Of a DNA stretch of 64,000 nucleotides, positions 11,488-23,600 are shown piece after piece. Position numbers and translations under genes: made by a program. This stretch comes from Castor canadensis (lineage: Eukaryota; Chordata; Mammalia; Rodentia; Castoridae): positions 18,039,501-18,103,500 of the forward strand of contig NC_133401.1 of the NCBI RefSeq assembly GCF_047511655.1, in the 5' to 3' direction. The stretch's first letter is position 1. Every line of letters begins with the position of its first letter. The notes beneath the pieces were generated by a model that saw only the letters and a program-made list of their open reading frames with translations, had not been told where the DNA came from and did no database searches.

Positions 11488-11659
11488 TCACCACTGCAGG
11501 GGACCGATGTCAGCCGCAAGCTCCTCTTCCTCCTCCTCCTCCTCCTCCTTTAGTGGAAAGGGCTTCACAGGCCACTTGACCCTGACGACAGGCTCCACAT
11601 GCTCCTGAAGGCGGTGCCGTTTCATGTGGGCATTCCGACTCTTGATCTTGTCGAACACC
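11488..11659 (-). CDS. ZNF541: ZNF541 coding exon 15 (end of finger 5, poly-Glu, stop)
   Basis: 172 nt including TGA. Acceptor CTTCAG|GGTGTT. Encodes [15 protein letters not shown] (H1278, H1282 close finger 5), [11 protein letters not shown], nine consecutive Glu codons (six GAG, GAA, two GAG), then [10 protein letters not shown] and stop. Confidence 0.96.
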
Positions 11660-14600
11660 CTGAAGAGTCAGAGGATACAGGTTGGAACAGGAAGGAGGCG
11701 GTGGACAAGGGACAGACTGCAGGTCCAGGCTAGGAAGGGCCAGCTACCTTTCACACTCTCTGCATGGAAAAACATCCTGGCCCTCCACACCCCCTGGCAG
11801 CTCAGGGGTCCGATTTGGGCCCGAGCTTGGGCTGGGACTGAGGATGGATTCTCTCCTGAAGCTCTTGGTCTTTATCTTTAACTCAGGAGTTGGACGGTGG
11901 CTGGGTCGCTCACGAGGGCTGCAAGTGACCTACAGAGAGGGCAAAACACCATCAGGGCACTGACCTTGAACCCTTGTTGGGAGGATGGATTGGGGACACA
12001 GGTCCTCTGCAGGGTGACTTTCCCTTAGGAGTGCCTCCCCCGCCCTCCAACTGCGGTGGCAGGTGGCAGGTGGTGTCTGGACAAGAGATACACTCCAGAT
12101 CCCTCCCTCATGGTCCGCTACCTTTTCTTCTGTCCTCTCTACCTCATCCAGCTCTCTCCTGACCCTCTTTTCTAGCCCTGGGGCTCGGCCGCAGTCAAAC
12201 TTGATCATTTTTTTCCAGATGTAATAATACTCAACACACTGTGCTACAGTCTTTGTCTGGATCTAGTGGAAGAAAACAGAAGCAGGCTGTGGACAGAGCC
12301 TCGCAGTCCCCCAAGTGTGACCCAACCCCCCTGGCAGTCACCACCTGGGAAAGCCTTTCTAAAACACTTCTCCCCTGGCTTGGCCGGCCCCTCACTGCAC
12401 AGGCAGAGGGTCACAAAGTCCTCCCAGGTGATGACAAGGTCCAAAGCAAAGCCATATGGTAGCCACCAACATCTAAGCCCAGCTCACTATGAGCAGCAAT
12501 CCCAGCCAGCCCAGGATTCTTCCCTATAAAAGACCCACAGGCAAGGATGCTCACTGTGATGTCATGACAACTGCCATACCTACCACCAGCATTACTTAAA
12601 GCCGAGTGCCCTCACTCCATGGAATGCCATGCAGCTATCCCAACTAGATAGGGTCCACATACAACAGGATGTGGTTTGAATCGAGTGTACTCAGTCCCCA
12701 CCATTTATTTGCTCTTCCCTAAGGATAGATCTTGTTAAAGGTGACTTCTGGAGCCAGGCATGGTAGCCATGCCTGTGATCCCAGCAGATGGAGGCAGGAC
12801 AGTTTTTTGTTGTTTTTTTTTCTCCCCCAGCACTGGGGCTTGAACTCAGGGCCTACACCTTGAGCAACTCCACCAGCCCTTTTTTGTGAAGAGTTTTTTC
12901 AAGATAGGGTTCCAAATTATTTGTCCAGGCTGGCTTTGAACCATGATCTTTCTGATCTCTGCCTCCTGAGTAACTAGGATTACAGGTGTGAGGCACTGGT
13001 ACCCGGCTGAGGCAGGACAGTTTTGAGAGTTCAAGGTCAGCCTACGCTATACAAAGAGCAAGCTCTGTCTCTATACAGACAGAGAAACAAAATGGAGGGC
13101 TAGGGTTATAGCTTAGTGGTAGAACACATGCTTAGCATGCTTGAGGCCCCAGCAGAAAAAAGTTTAACTGCTCTGGAAAGAAAACTTCTCAGGAAATTCA
13201 ACTGGTTAGTGAATTCACTCCAAAAATAGTTTCTCCCTAATATGTGACTTTGAAGTGGAAGGTTCCATCGTACTGTCAAAACTGATGTATACTGATTGTT
13301 ACAAAAATCTCTGCAATTAAGTCATCGAATTTTATAAGGCAATAACACTGAAGGATCAGATTGTGCTCAGAGTCAGAACCTCTCTCCTCTTTCCATACTC
13401 CCCCAGTGTGTGGTAGAAAGATAGAAAATGTAATTGAAAATGTGGCTTTTTTCCATGATACCCATTTTTGTGGTGAGAATTTTTTAAATTATATTTTTGT
13501 TTAAGTTTCAGTAAATGTTATCTGTTTATAAATTTAAATAAAATTTTATGTTTTGTGAGCTCTAAAAAAATAGCTTCTCCACATAAACTTGTTACAGCTT
13601 TACGTGTGCATAAACTATGAGTCAAAACAGTACATCCTCTACCTAAGCAACATCACCAAGCAAAAAGAAAATAAAGTGGGACTTACTCTGAACAAGATGG
13701 AACAACAGAAACCAGAAATACACTCGTATCCCAAACAATGAAACAGCCAATCTATATGAACAATGGTGGGTGAGACCCCAACTCTCTCAGTCAACAAAGG
13801 ACAGTGAAGCCTGGAAGGGGCTTGTACATGAATGTCCACAACAGCCTAGTTTATAATCGTCTCTAGCTAGAAACCACTCAGATGTTCATCATTTAGCAAA
13901 TGAGTACACAAACTGTGGTATGAATGTGCAATGGATGACTGAACTATTAATACACGCCAACAAGAGTGAACCTCAAGATTATGCTGAGTATAAGCAGCTG
14001 GAAGCTGAGCACATGCTACATGACTATTCCATTGATAAAAAAAAACTCTAGAAAGTGTAACAGATTTATAGTGATAGAAAGCAGATCAGGGGCTGACATG
14101 GGACAGGGAGGGGCATGGGGGATGGGGGATAGATTGGCAGGGGCAAGAGGAAAAGTTTAGGGGCCATGGATATGTTTATTATCTTATTTTGTGGGGCTGA
14201 GGTTTGCAATCAGGCTTTTGCACTTGCAAGGCAGGCGCTCTACTGCTTGAGCCATACCTCCCAGTCCATTTTGCTCTGGTTATTTTTGGAGATGGGGTCT
14301 TGAGAACTATTTGCCTGGGTTGGCCTCAAACCTCAATCCTACTGATCTCAGGCTCCCAAGTAGCTGGGATTACAGGTGTGAGCTGCTGGTGCCTGTCATG
14401 TTCATTATCTTGGTTGTGGTGAAGTGTCACAGGCACATAAATCCATCAAAATTGATGACATTTTGCACTTGAATTATGTTTAATTTTGTGTACATCAACT
14501 TTTTAAAAGCAGCAGTATATTCTATGTACTGTGATGCTTTTTAAAGTATATGCACATTATATATGGAGCTCTGAACAGACAGAAATACTTGTGAGCACCC

Positions 14601-17600
14601 AGCCAGAGCTCCCAGAGTTTATAAAGGACAGAGCAGGCTAGAGGATTTGTTTTAAGCACATAACGCATGTCTGTACGGTCTGACTTTCTGAGATGATAAA
14701 CTGTTTCCGATTTGAGTGGAGTGTGGCCACAGGCAGGGGAAGGCTGGCTGGGGTCCTGGACCCTGAGGCCCTTCCACTCGGTAGGGCAGCTGCATGGTCT
14801 GTCCCTGCCCTCCTTCACTTACCATCTTGTGTATCAGGTAAAAGTCCTTTTTGTGGGCACAGAATGCCTTCTTAAAGAGCCTCTTCTCCATGGGGGTCCA
14901 GATGTCTGACCCTGCCAGAGAACACAGCCAAAAGGGGAGGACATTTGTCCCTGTGGGAGCCTAGCCAGAGCTGAACTGCAGACCATCTTCTCATTAACGC
15001 CTCCATTACCAAGTACCAGCTGTATGATCTCATACAATCCTCACAAAACCCCACAACGGTGCATTACTACCCCTACTCTACAGATGTGGCAACTGAGGAG
15101 TCCATGCCTAGCTAAGGGCAGGTAGACCGCAGGCTGCCGGAATCCAGGGCTGGTGTGCTCATCCCTTGGACCTGAGTCATCTTCCCTGCTCCCTAGCAGG
15201 AACAGCCCTATCTCAGGTGGGAAGAGCCTTGAGGGAGCCATTGGGCAAAGAGGAAGACAGGACCTAGTGAGCAGAAAGCAGTGCCCGCTGAGTCACCCTG
15301 GATAGGACAGGCCCTTCTAGAAGGGCCAGCAAAGGCCCCAAGGCAGAGCTTGCCATTGGACCTGACTTGTTGGCAGGATTCTCAGCCAGGCCCAAGAATC
15401 CCAACAGCCTTTCCACAATCACCTGTGTAGCGATAGTCAGCCAGCGGGTGCGTGTGTGGCTTCTGGGGTCCTCTGAGTAAGAGAGTCTCCAGGGCAACCT
15501 AGAAGGGGAGCAGGTGCAGGCCACTCTCAGAGGCTAGGATTGTAAGGCAGAGAAGCACCTCCATTCTCTCCTTCACATAAGAAACACATCCCAAAGTCTC
15601 TCCCAACTCCAGGAGTACTCAAAGTGCTTGGCCCCTGGGCCAGTGCGCAGACTGTGGAGGCACACCTGTGAGTGAAGCTACCATAGTAGTATGACTTCCT
15701 CTGTGGAGGACACCATGTGTGGCTTTATTCTGGCACCAGCACCCAACTCCACCAGGGACTGGCATTTAGAGGAGCCCTGCTCTGGTCCCACACCCCATCT
15801 GATTTCTCCAGAGCACTCAATTGTTAGCCAACAAGCTTTAAAAATATAGTTCCTGGTTTGTCTCCCTTAAAACATAATTCCTATGAGCGCAGGGATTTGC
15901 CTCAGTCACTAGTCAGGACCAGATATGTAATTTATGAAAATGGGCACCCCTGTTCGAGAAGTGTGAAGATTCTCAAGAATTCAGTAAGAGAGCATTAAAC
16001 CAAGCACAGAGCCCTCAGCCTGCTGGCCTCAATGCGCAACTGTGCCACCCACTCAATACCGATGGCTGCTCTGGTGAGGGCCCACTGTACACACAGCACT
16101 GCCCTCTCAGCCTGGCAGAAAGCAAGACCAATGGAGAGGTAAGTTTTAGGTCCTTAACAGGGTGATGTGACTCTTCCTCTTCCCCTCTTCAGAGCTGGAA
16201 TTTTAATTTATTTTTCTAAGCCTCAGAACTATGAGGAGAATGCATGGAGTAGGCAGAGGATTTGTGTTGTCTTGGAGGTTTTTATACATGGCCTTTAACA
16301 CAAGGATGAAGCTGTGTGTAGTGGGGCACACCTATAATTCCAGCACTCTAGGGGCTGAGGCAGGAAGATCTCAAGTTCCAGACTAGTGTGGTCTACGTAG
16401 TAAGACACTGTCAAACAAAACAGAACAACAAATACCAAAAGACAACCAAAGGCTAAAATTCAGTAGATAAATCAGATGAGCACAGGGCACAGCTGGGTCT
16501 ACTGCAACCTCCCCCCTCCCCACCCCACCCCCTGACCCTATTCATCTTGGAGGATCAGTAACTGATAGGCCAATCCTACAGCAGAGTGTCCTTGACAGTC
16601 AACTCCTGCCCCACCTCACCTCAACGCTGCCCTGGGCTTCGTGTAGGCAGTGCAGAGTGAGCTCCAGGTTGGTGCCCCCTCCTGGCATGACACTGGAGCA
16701 TGCCACATTGCAGAGCTCCGTCACTGTGGTTCCAGTTATGGGTGAGCAGTGAAGCCAGGATCAGGAAGAAGAGACGAGGGTGTCAGGAGGCTGGGAGAAA
16801 GCCCTCCGACACCACACACATTCCCTTCCTTGCACGACTCCATGGAAGTCCTGACCGGGCACCCACTCCTGACAGTCTGACCAGCCCCAGTTGCAGGGTG
16901 AAAGTTGGGGCAGAATACAGCCTGGGCAGGAGCAATGGTGGGCCTGGCTACCCTCTCCACCTTCTGCCCAGAACACTGCTTCTTGGTGGGGCAAAAACCT
17001 GGGGGAAAGGGACCTCCCTGGAGCTGGAGGGGGAAGGAGGGCGTGGGAATTTGACCCCAAAGCCTCAGCCACCTCTGTCCTGTGTCTCCGGGTTGGTCAT
17101 CACGTCTCCCCAAGGCTTCCAGACCAGAGAAGCCATATGCTCATCCACTCCAGCCAACGACCTCTCCTGCAGCTCGGGGATCTCAGCCTGAAACCGGCTT
17201 CCTATGTTGATGTGTCTGAAACAAGGCCGCACATAAAGACAAGTGAAACAAGCAAAGGTGACTAAGACATGTAACAAGACAGAAATGTGCTGTGGGCTCT
17301 GCTCTCAGCAACAGTCTGCTCTGTGGAAATGGCCTTCATCTCTCAGGCAAAATCTATTAGCCCCCCTGACAGATGCAGGCACTTCAGCAAGATATCTGGC
17401 GACATTTCCTTCTTCTTCTCTCTTTCCCTCAGACTTCTGGCCTGGGGTATCTCTCTTGGGTTCTAGGACAGGAAAGTGCATTATGAGACCTGGCCACATC
17501 TGTCCAGCCACGTGCCATAGATACTTTCGAGTAGTGCACTTAACCATCACCAACTCTGCCTTGACCCCCAAAGTCCAAGGCATTTGCCCAGCTGTGTCTG

Positions 17601-20600
17601 CCTGGACAGAAGGAGTAACGGGGAACTTCCTACTGTTTCCAGGGAGCCTCTGCAATCAGACCTGACCTCCCTGTGAAGGAGTCCTTGGGAGGAAGTGAAC
17701 TGGACTGCATGGCAGATAAAAGCACCCTTACTTGGAAGGACTCTTGGGTTCTGAGTGTTCCAACTCACGGTTCAATGCTGATCTTAGTGTCGTCCTTCAC
17801 CACACAGATGCCAAAAGAGCCATCCACTTGATCTAGAAAACATACAGTGAAAAGCCTCAAGAAGTCTGACCAGACATGACCCACAGGGTTCATTGGCCTG
17901 CTTTTGTAGACACAGCTGAAAACAGGCTGATAAGGTCCCATGGGAGGGGAAGGACTTCTGCAAAAGCAGGGGAAGGAACTCAGCAAACAACAAACTAATG
18001 ACAATCACACACTGTTATTAAAACAATAGTTAAGGTCTCTGGAAATTGTCCTAGGGGAACAGTGTTTGGAGAAATATTTACTCAAGAAAACTGATCAACT
18101 CTTGATAAGAGCAAGGATCTGTGGCACCTGAGCCAAGCATAGCCCCCTCCCCACCCATCTCCTGTAACCACAGCCACATGCACAGGGCTCCATCCAATTA
18201 GGTGCAGCTGGGACAGGGCTCACACAGCTCCCATGCTTAAAGGTATGAAAGGAAGGCAGAAGGACAATTTCTCAGCAAAGAATACCATTAAGAGATAGAT
18301 ACTATTTTACAAATGGAAATTCTAGGGTTAAAAAGTGAAGTAACAAAACTGGAGCTCAAGAGGTTTGAGGAGGCAGAAGGAAATTATCAGCAAACTTGAA
18401 GACACATCAGCAGAGATTATGGTCTGAAGAACACAGAAAAGGGAGTGAAGGAAAGCGAAGAGGGCCCAGAGACCATTAAATCCCAACCACATGTGATGAA
18501 GTTGCCAGATGAAGAGGAAACGGGCAGAAAAATATTTAAGGAAATAATGATAGAAAACCTCCCAAATTTGATGGAAAACAATACACACACCCAAGAAACT
18601 ATAAACTCCAAATAGGAGACCTACATCCAGGCAACATGTTGAAAGTCAAAGATAAAGATAAAGCCAGGCACAGGTGGCTCACGCCTATAATCCTAGCTAC
18701 TCAGGAGGCAGAGATCAGGAGGATTGAAATTCAAATCCATACTGGGCAAATAGTTCGTGAGACCCTATCTCAAAAAAAAAAAACAAACCCAAAAAAACCC
18801 CACAAACCTATCATGAAAAAGGACTGCTGGAGTGGCTCAAAAAGTAGGCCCTGAATTCAAACCCCAGAACCACACACACAAAAAAAGATAAAAGTCTCAA
18901 AAGCAAAATGAGAAAACAAAAACAAAAACAAAAACCTCATTACATTCAAGGGCGCTCTGATAAGATTAACAGGTAACTTCTCACCAGAAGCATAGATGGT
19001 CAGAAGGTAGTGGGAGGATATACTCTATGTGCTCGAAAGAAATACCTGTGGGTAAAAGCACCTGCCTAGCAAGCATGAGGCTCTGCATTCAAACCCCACT
19101 CCCACCAAAAAAAATTATAAAAGAAATAACTGTTAACCAAGAGTCATGTATCCAGTAATGAAAGGAAGGCTAGTGTGTGACTCAGTGGTAGAATACCTGT
19201 CTAGCAAGCACAAGGCCCTGAGTTCAACACCCACTAATGCAACAAGGAAAAAGTAAAAATAAAATAAAAACATTCCTGGGTTAAAAAATTGAGAACATCT
19301 GTTGCTAGCAAAGTTGGCTTATAGGAAATATCAAAGATAGAACATTATTCACCTCTAGAAAGAAAGAAATCACTGATACATGCTGCAACACAGATGAAAC
19401 CTGAATACTTGATACTGAGTGAAGGACACCAGAGACAACTAACACACATGTATGATCCCACTTCCATGAAATCTCCAGTCACCAAATCTATAGAGACAGG
19501 CCTAGACCTGGGTGAGAGGACAGGAGATGAGTGACTGCTGAGCAAGGAATTTCCATCTGGGGTGAGGAAAATGTCTGAAAAGCAACTGTAGCGATGTTGC
19601 CCAGCTCTGTGTGTATACAGAACCACTCCATTACACATTTTAAAGTGATGAGTCGTGTAGTATGCGAATTGTGTCTCATTAAAGCTGCTTTCTTTTTGGA
19701 GGTACTGGAGTTTGAATTCAGGGCACTGTGACTGACAGACAAGCACTCTACCACTTCAGCCACACCCCAGCCCTAAAGCTACTATGTTTAAAAAGAAATA
19801 CTAAGGATAGTTCTTCAGGCTGAAAGCAGATTACACCAGAGTAATTTGGACTCCCCCTCCCCAACACACACAAATAGAGTGCTGGTAAAGGTAACTATGT
19901 AGCAGTTACAAAATAATTGCATTATTTCACTTCTGTTCCTAAGTAACTCAAAGACCAACTCCATAAAACAGCATGTGCTAGGAACCTCTAATATCTAGAA
20001 ATACAATGTAGTTACAATGGCCAAAGGCCAACTGGCTACACAGGGCAGCCAAGCTGTCCCAGGATAAAGCAGAATATCTGATGGCGACTGGCCCCTGGAC
20101 TGAACAAAGGGATGAAGAATAGCGACATAACAAACCCCACAAATAGCACTTGCTCTCCTTTGTCCTCTCAGGATTTCTGCATGACAAAACTAAACAAGGT
20201 GATAATTATGACAGCATGCAAGTGTGTCTACTGACCTATGTGTCTATCCATTTATAAAACAACAGTGATATAAAAAAATGCATCAGAGGGAATAGTTACA
20301 AAGGAGCAGGGTTTCTATATTTCATTATAATTGAGTTAGTACTGATCTGAACAGACTCTGGTAAGATGTATACTGTAAGACTTATAGCCACCACTAAGAA
20401 ATGAATAAGCCAAGGATGAAAAGGAACTAAAGGAATTAAAATGTTACACCAGAAATATTTACTTAATGCAAAAGAGAGGAGGAGCAGAAAGGAAAAAAGA
20501 CACAAGATATACAGAGAATAAAAACAAAACAGCACATGCAAAACCGACCATATTAATAACATTAAGTGTGACTTGATTAAACTCAATAAAAAAGGCAGTG

Positions 20601-23600
20601 TTTGTGGCTGGGGCCATGGCTCAAGTGGTGTAGCACCTATCTTATAAGCACAAGGCCCCAAGTTCAAACCCCAGTACTGCAAGAAAAGAAAAGAAAAAAG
20701 GCAGTGCTTGTCATGAATAAAAAACAAAACAAAACACACATACTCCGACTAACGCCATCGAAGGAGACACACTTTATTTTCAAAGACACAAACTGGTTGA
20801 AACAAAAGCACGGGGTTGGGGGGGAGGTGGCACAAACAATGTATGCACATGTAAGTAAATGTAAAAAGGATAAAATAAAAGGAGAAAGAAAAAAAATAAA
20901 ACCTAAAAAAAAAAGAAAAGCACAGAAAAATGCACACCATGAAAACAACAACCGCAAAATGGATAAAATGGCTTCTACTACTATCAGACAAACAGACTTT
21001 TATCATCACGATAAAAGGTCAAGCCACTGGGAACACATGATGATTACCAACATGTACACTGTACAAACACAGCCTAAAACACACGAAGAGAAGCCTGACA
21101 GAGGTGAGATGAGGAGCCTGAGTCAGGGTGCGGCTCACAGTAGAGCAATCATTTAGCACAAGCAAGGCGCAGCTTATGCTCCCAGCACGAATGAGAGTTG
21201 GAGATTCTGATACCTTCTATTTTGAGTCAGCTGACTTGAGAGCAATCAACAAAGAAACACAAAACTTAGGAAGCACTGTAAGCCAAGTAGACCTAACAGA
21301 CGTCCCTGGGGCATTCATTCCACTGACACCTGCAGAACACACACATCCTTGCCCAGAAAACACGTATCAATACATTTAAGAGGACTCAACTAATCCAAAG
21401 TACATTCTTGACCATGACAGAATTAAACTAAAATCAAAAGAAGGTAATTTGAAAAATCCACCAATATGTAGAAATTAAACCGTATACTCTTTAGTAATTA
21501 ATGCACCAAAGAAATCAGAAAATAATATGAGAGGAATAAAAATGAAAACATAACATACTAAAACTTAAGCAGTGCCAAGAGGGAAATTTATGTTGTGTCT
21601 ATCTTTTAAAAAGCAACGTCAAATGTCAAATTAATAACCTAAACTTTTATCTTAAAAATGAGAAAGTGCAAAGTAAGCATAAGAAGGGGAATAAACAGAG
21701 GGTGAGTATGATCAAAATGCATTGTGTGCGTGTCTAGAGAGGTCATGAGGAAACCCCTTACTGGGTGTTAGGGTTAGGCTCAGGGATAAAATTAAAAAAA
21801 AAAATGAAACCCTTAGAATGCACAATTTATGCCACGTAAGAAAAAAAAGAAAGGATATAACAAAAAGGAGAAATGAAATAGAGGGTTAAAAAAGAGAAAA
21901 GTTAATAAAACCAGAAAAATTTTAAAGGTTCAAAACATTTGACAAAATGTCTGGAGGAGTGGGAGAGAGAGAGAGAGGTCTCATATTACTAAAATCAGAA
22001 ATTGGTATCACTACCAATCTTACAGAAATAAAAGGATTATTTTTTAAAAAACACAATGAATAACTGTTGCCAACAAATAATTTAGATAAAGTGAAGCAAT
22101 TCCTAGAAAGACAGATGCTACTAAAACTGACTCAAAAAGAAATAGAAAACCTGAGTGAAGCTACAGGAAGTATAGATATCAGTAAATTTTAAAAACTTCT
22201 CTCCCCACCAAAAAATCCCAGGCCAGATAGCTTCACTGGTGAGCTCTGCTCAACAGTTAAAGAATTAATCCAAATATCTATAAACAGGGAACATTTCCCA
22301 GCATGCTCCAGTATGAGGCCAGTGCTACCAGGATACCAAAACCAAAAACACTGCACAAAAACTTGAGACCAGGACTCTTTATGTGTGCTGGAGGCATGGC
22401 TCAAGCAGTAGAGTGCCGCCTGCCTAGCAAGCATGAGGCCCTGAGTTCAAACACCAGTGAGACAGAAAAAAAAAAAAAAAAGAAAAACAAGAATTGAGTT
22501 GGTGAACTCACATTTTTCCAATTTCAAAGCTTACCACAAAGCTATAGCAAGCAAAAACAGTGTGGTACAGCATAAGGATAAGCATATAGACCAATGCAAT
22601 AGAACTGAAAGTCCAGAAAAAAATACATTTATGGTCCACTGATTTTCAACAAGGTGCTGAGACAATTCAGTGGAAATAATGTTTTCAGCAAATAGGGCCA
22701 GAACAACGGGATAGCTCCATTAAAGTAATAAATTTGGACCCCACCTCATGTAGTATATAAAAGGTAACTGAAAACTGACTAAAGACCCGAATTTAGAATC
22801 AAGCTTATAGCTGGGCACTGATGTTCACATCTGCAATCATAGCTATTTGGGAGACTGAGATCTTGGTTTGAAGCCAGCTGGTTCGACTATTCAGTCTGTA
22901 AGACCCCATGTCCAAAATAACCAGAATAAAGTGGACTGGAGGTGTGCTCAAGTGGTAGAGCCCCTGCTTTGTAATTGAGAAGCCCTGAGTTCAGACTCCA
23001 GTCCCACCAAAAAAAAAAAAAAAAAGAATAAAACTCTCACAAGATAATAGGAGCAATTTCATGACTTTATGTCAGGCAACATTTCACATTCAACATCAAA
23101 AGCACAAATAACTAAAGAAAGAATAACTTGAACTTCATCCATTTTTGTAAGAAGATATAGGAATAGCCAATAAGGACATGGAAAAGTGCTGCACATCATT
23201 AGGGAAACGTGAATCAAAACTTTAGTGAGGTACCACCATACATCTACAAGGATGGTGAGAACAAAACACACGGTCCAGGACCGAGGCGGGGGTTCAGGTG
23301 GTGGAGGCTTGCCTAGAAAGTGAGGTTCAATGCCCAGTACCAGGAAACAACAAATCAAACCACAACAGCCCATAACAAGTGTGGGCAAGGATGCGGAGGC
23401 ATTGGAACTGTCCTACACTGCTAGTGGAAACCCAAAATGGCACAAACATTTTGCAAAACAGCTTGGCGGCTCCCTCAAACAGTTAAACTGTTACCATATG
23501 ACCCAGAATTTCACTCTAGGTACCCAAGAGAAATAGGAATATGCGCCCTCAAAAAAAAGGCGTATGCAGTGCTCATCGCAGCGTTATTCATGACAGCCAA

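Larger units (their letters stand above)
12263..14822 (-). other. ZNF541: ZNF541 intron 12
   Basis: Between exons 13 and 12. Contains a nested SINE pair (about 12750-13160), an AT-rich unique stretch (13180-13790) and a LINE-1 3' end split by a SINE (about 13800-14510). No exon seen. Confidence 0.9.
14912..16619 (-). other. ZNF541: ZNF541 introns 11 and 10 (flanking exon 11)
   Basis: Intron 11 is 14912-15422 and holds a MIR/L2-like patch at about 15000-15170 ('ctctacagatgtggcaactgagg'). Intron 10 is 15499-16619 and is unique except for one B1-like SINE at 16308-16450. Exon 11 lies between them. Confidence 0.88.
18410..19330 (+). mobile_element. LINE-1 ORF1-region fragment (broken)
   Basis: 'gaaataatgatagaaaacctcccaaatttgatgg' and, after a SINE, 'acattcaagggcgctctgataagattaacagg', 'gtcatgtatccagtaatgaaagg', in L1 ORF1 order. 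Frame broken by stops and three SINEs. Confidence 0.8.
19798..22800 (+). mobile_element. LINE-1 ORF2-region fragment, interrupted by ID SINEs
   Basis: 'ttcttcaggctgaaagcagattacaccaga', then 'ccaccactaagaaatg', then ORF2-like DNA ('acattcttgaccatgacagaattaaactaaaatc', 'atatgtagaaattaaac', 'ccaggccagatagcttcactggtgagc'). Many stops and A-rich indels; not coding today. SINEs at 20604-20700 and 22384-22485. Confidence 0.8.
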
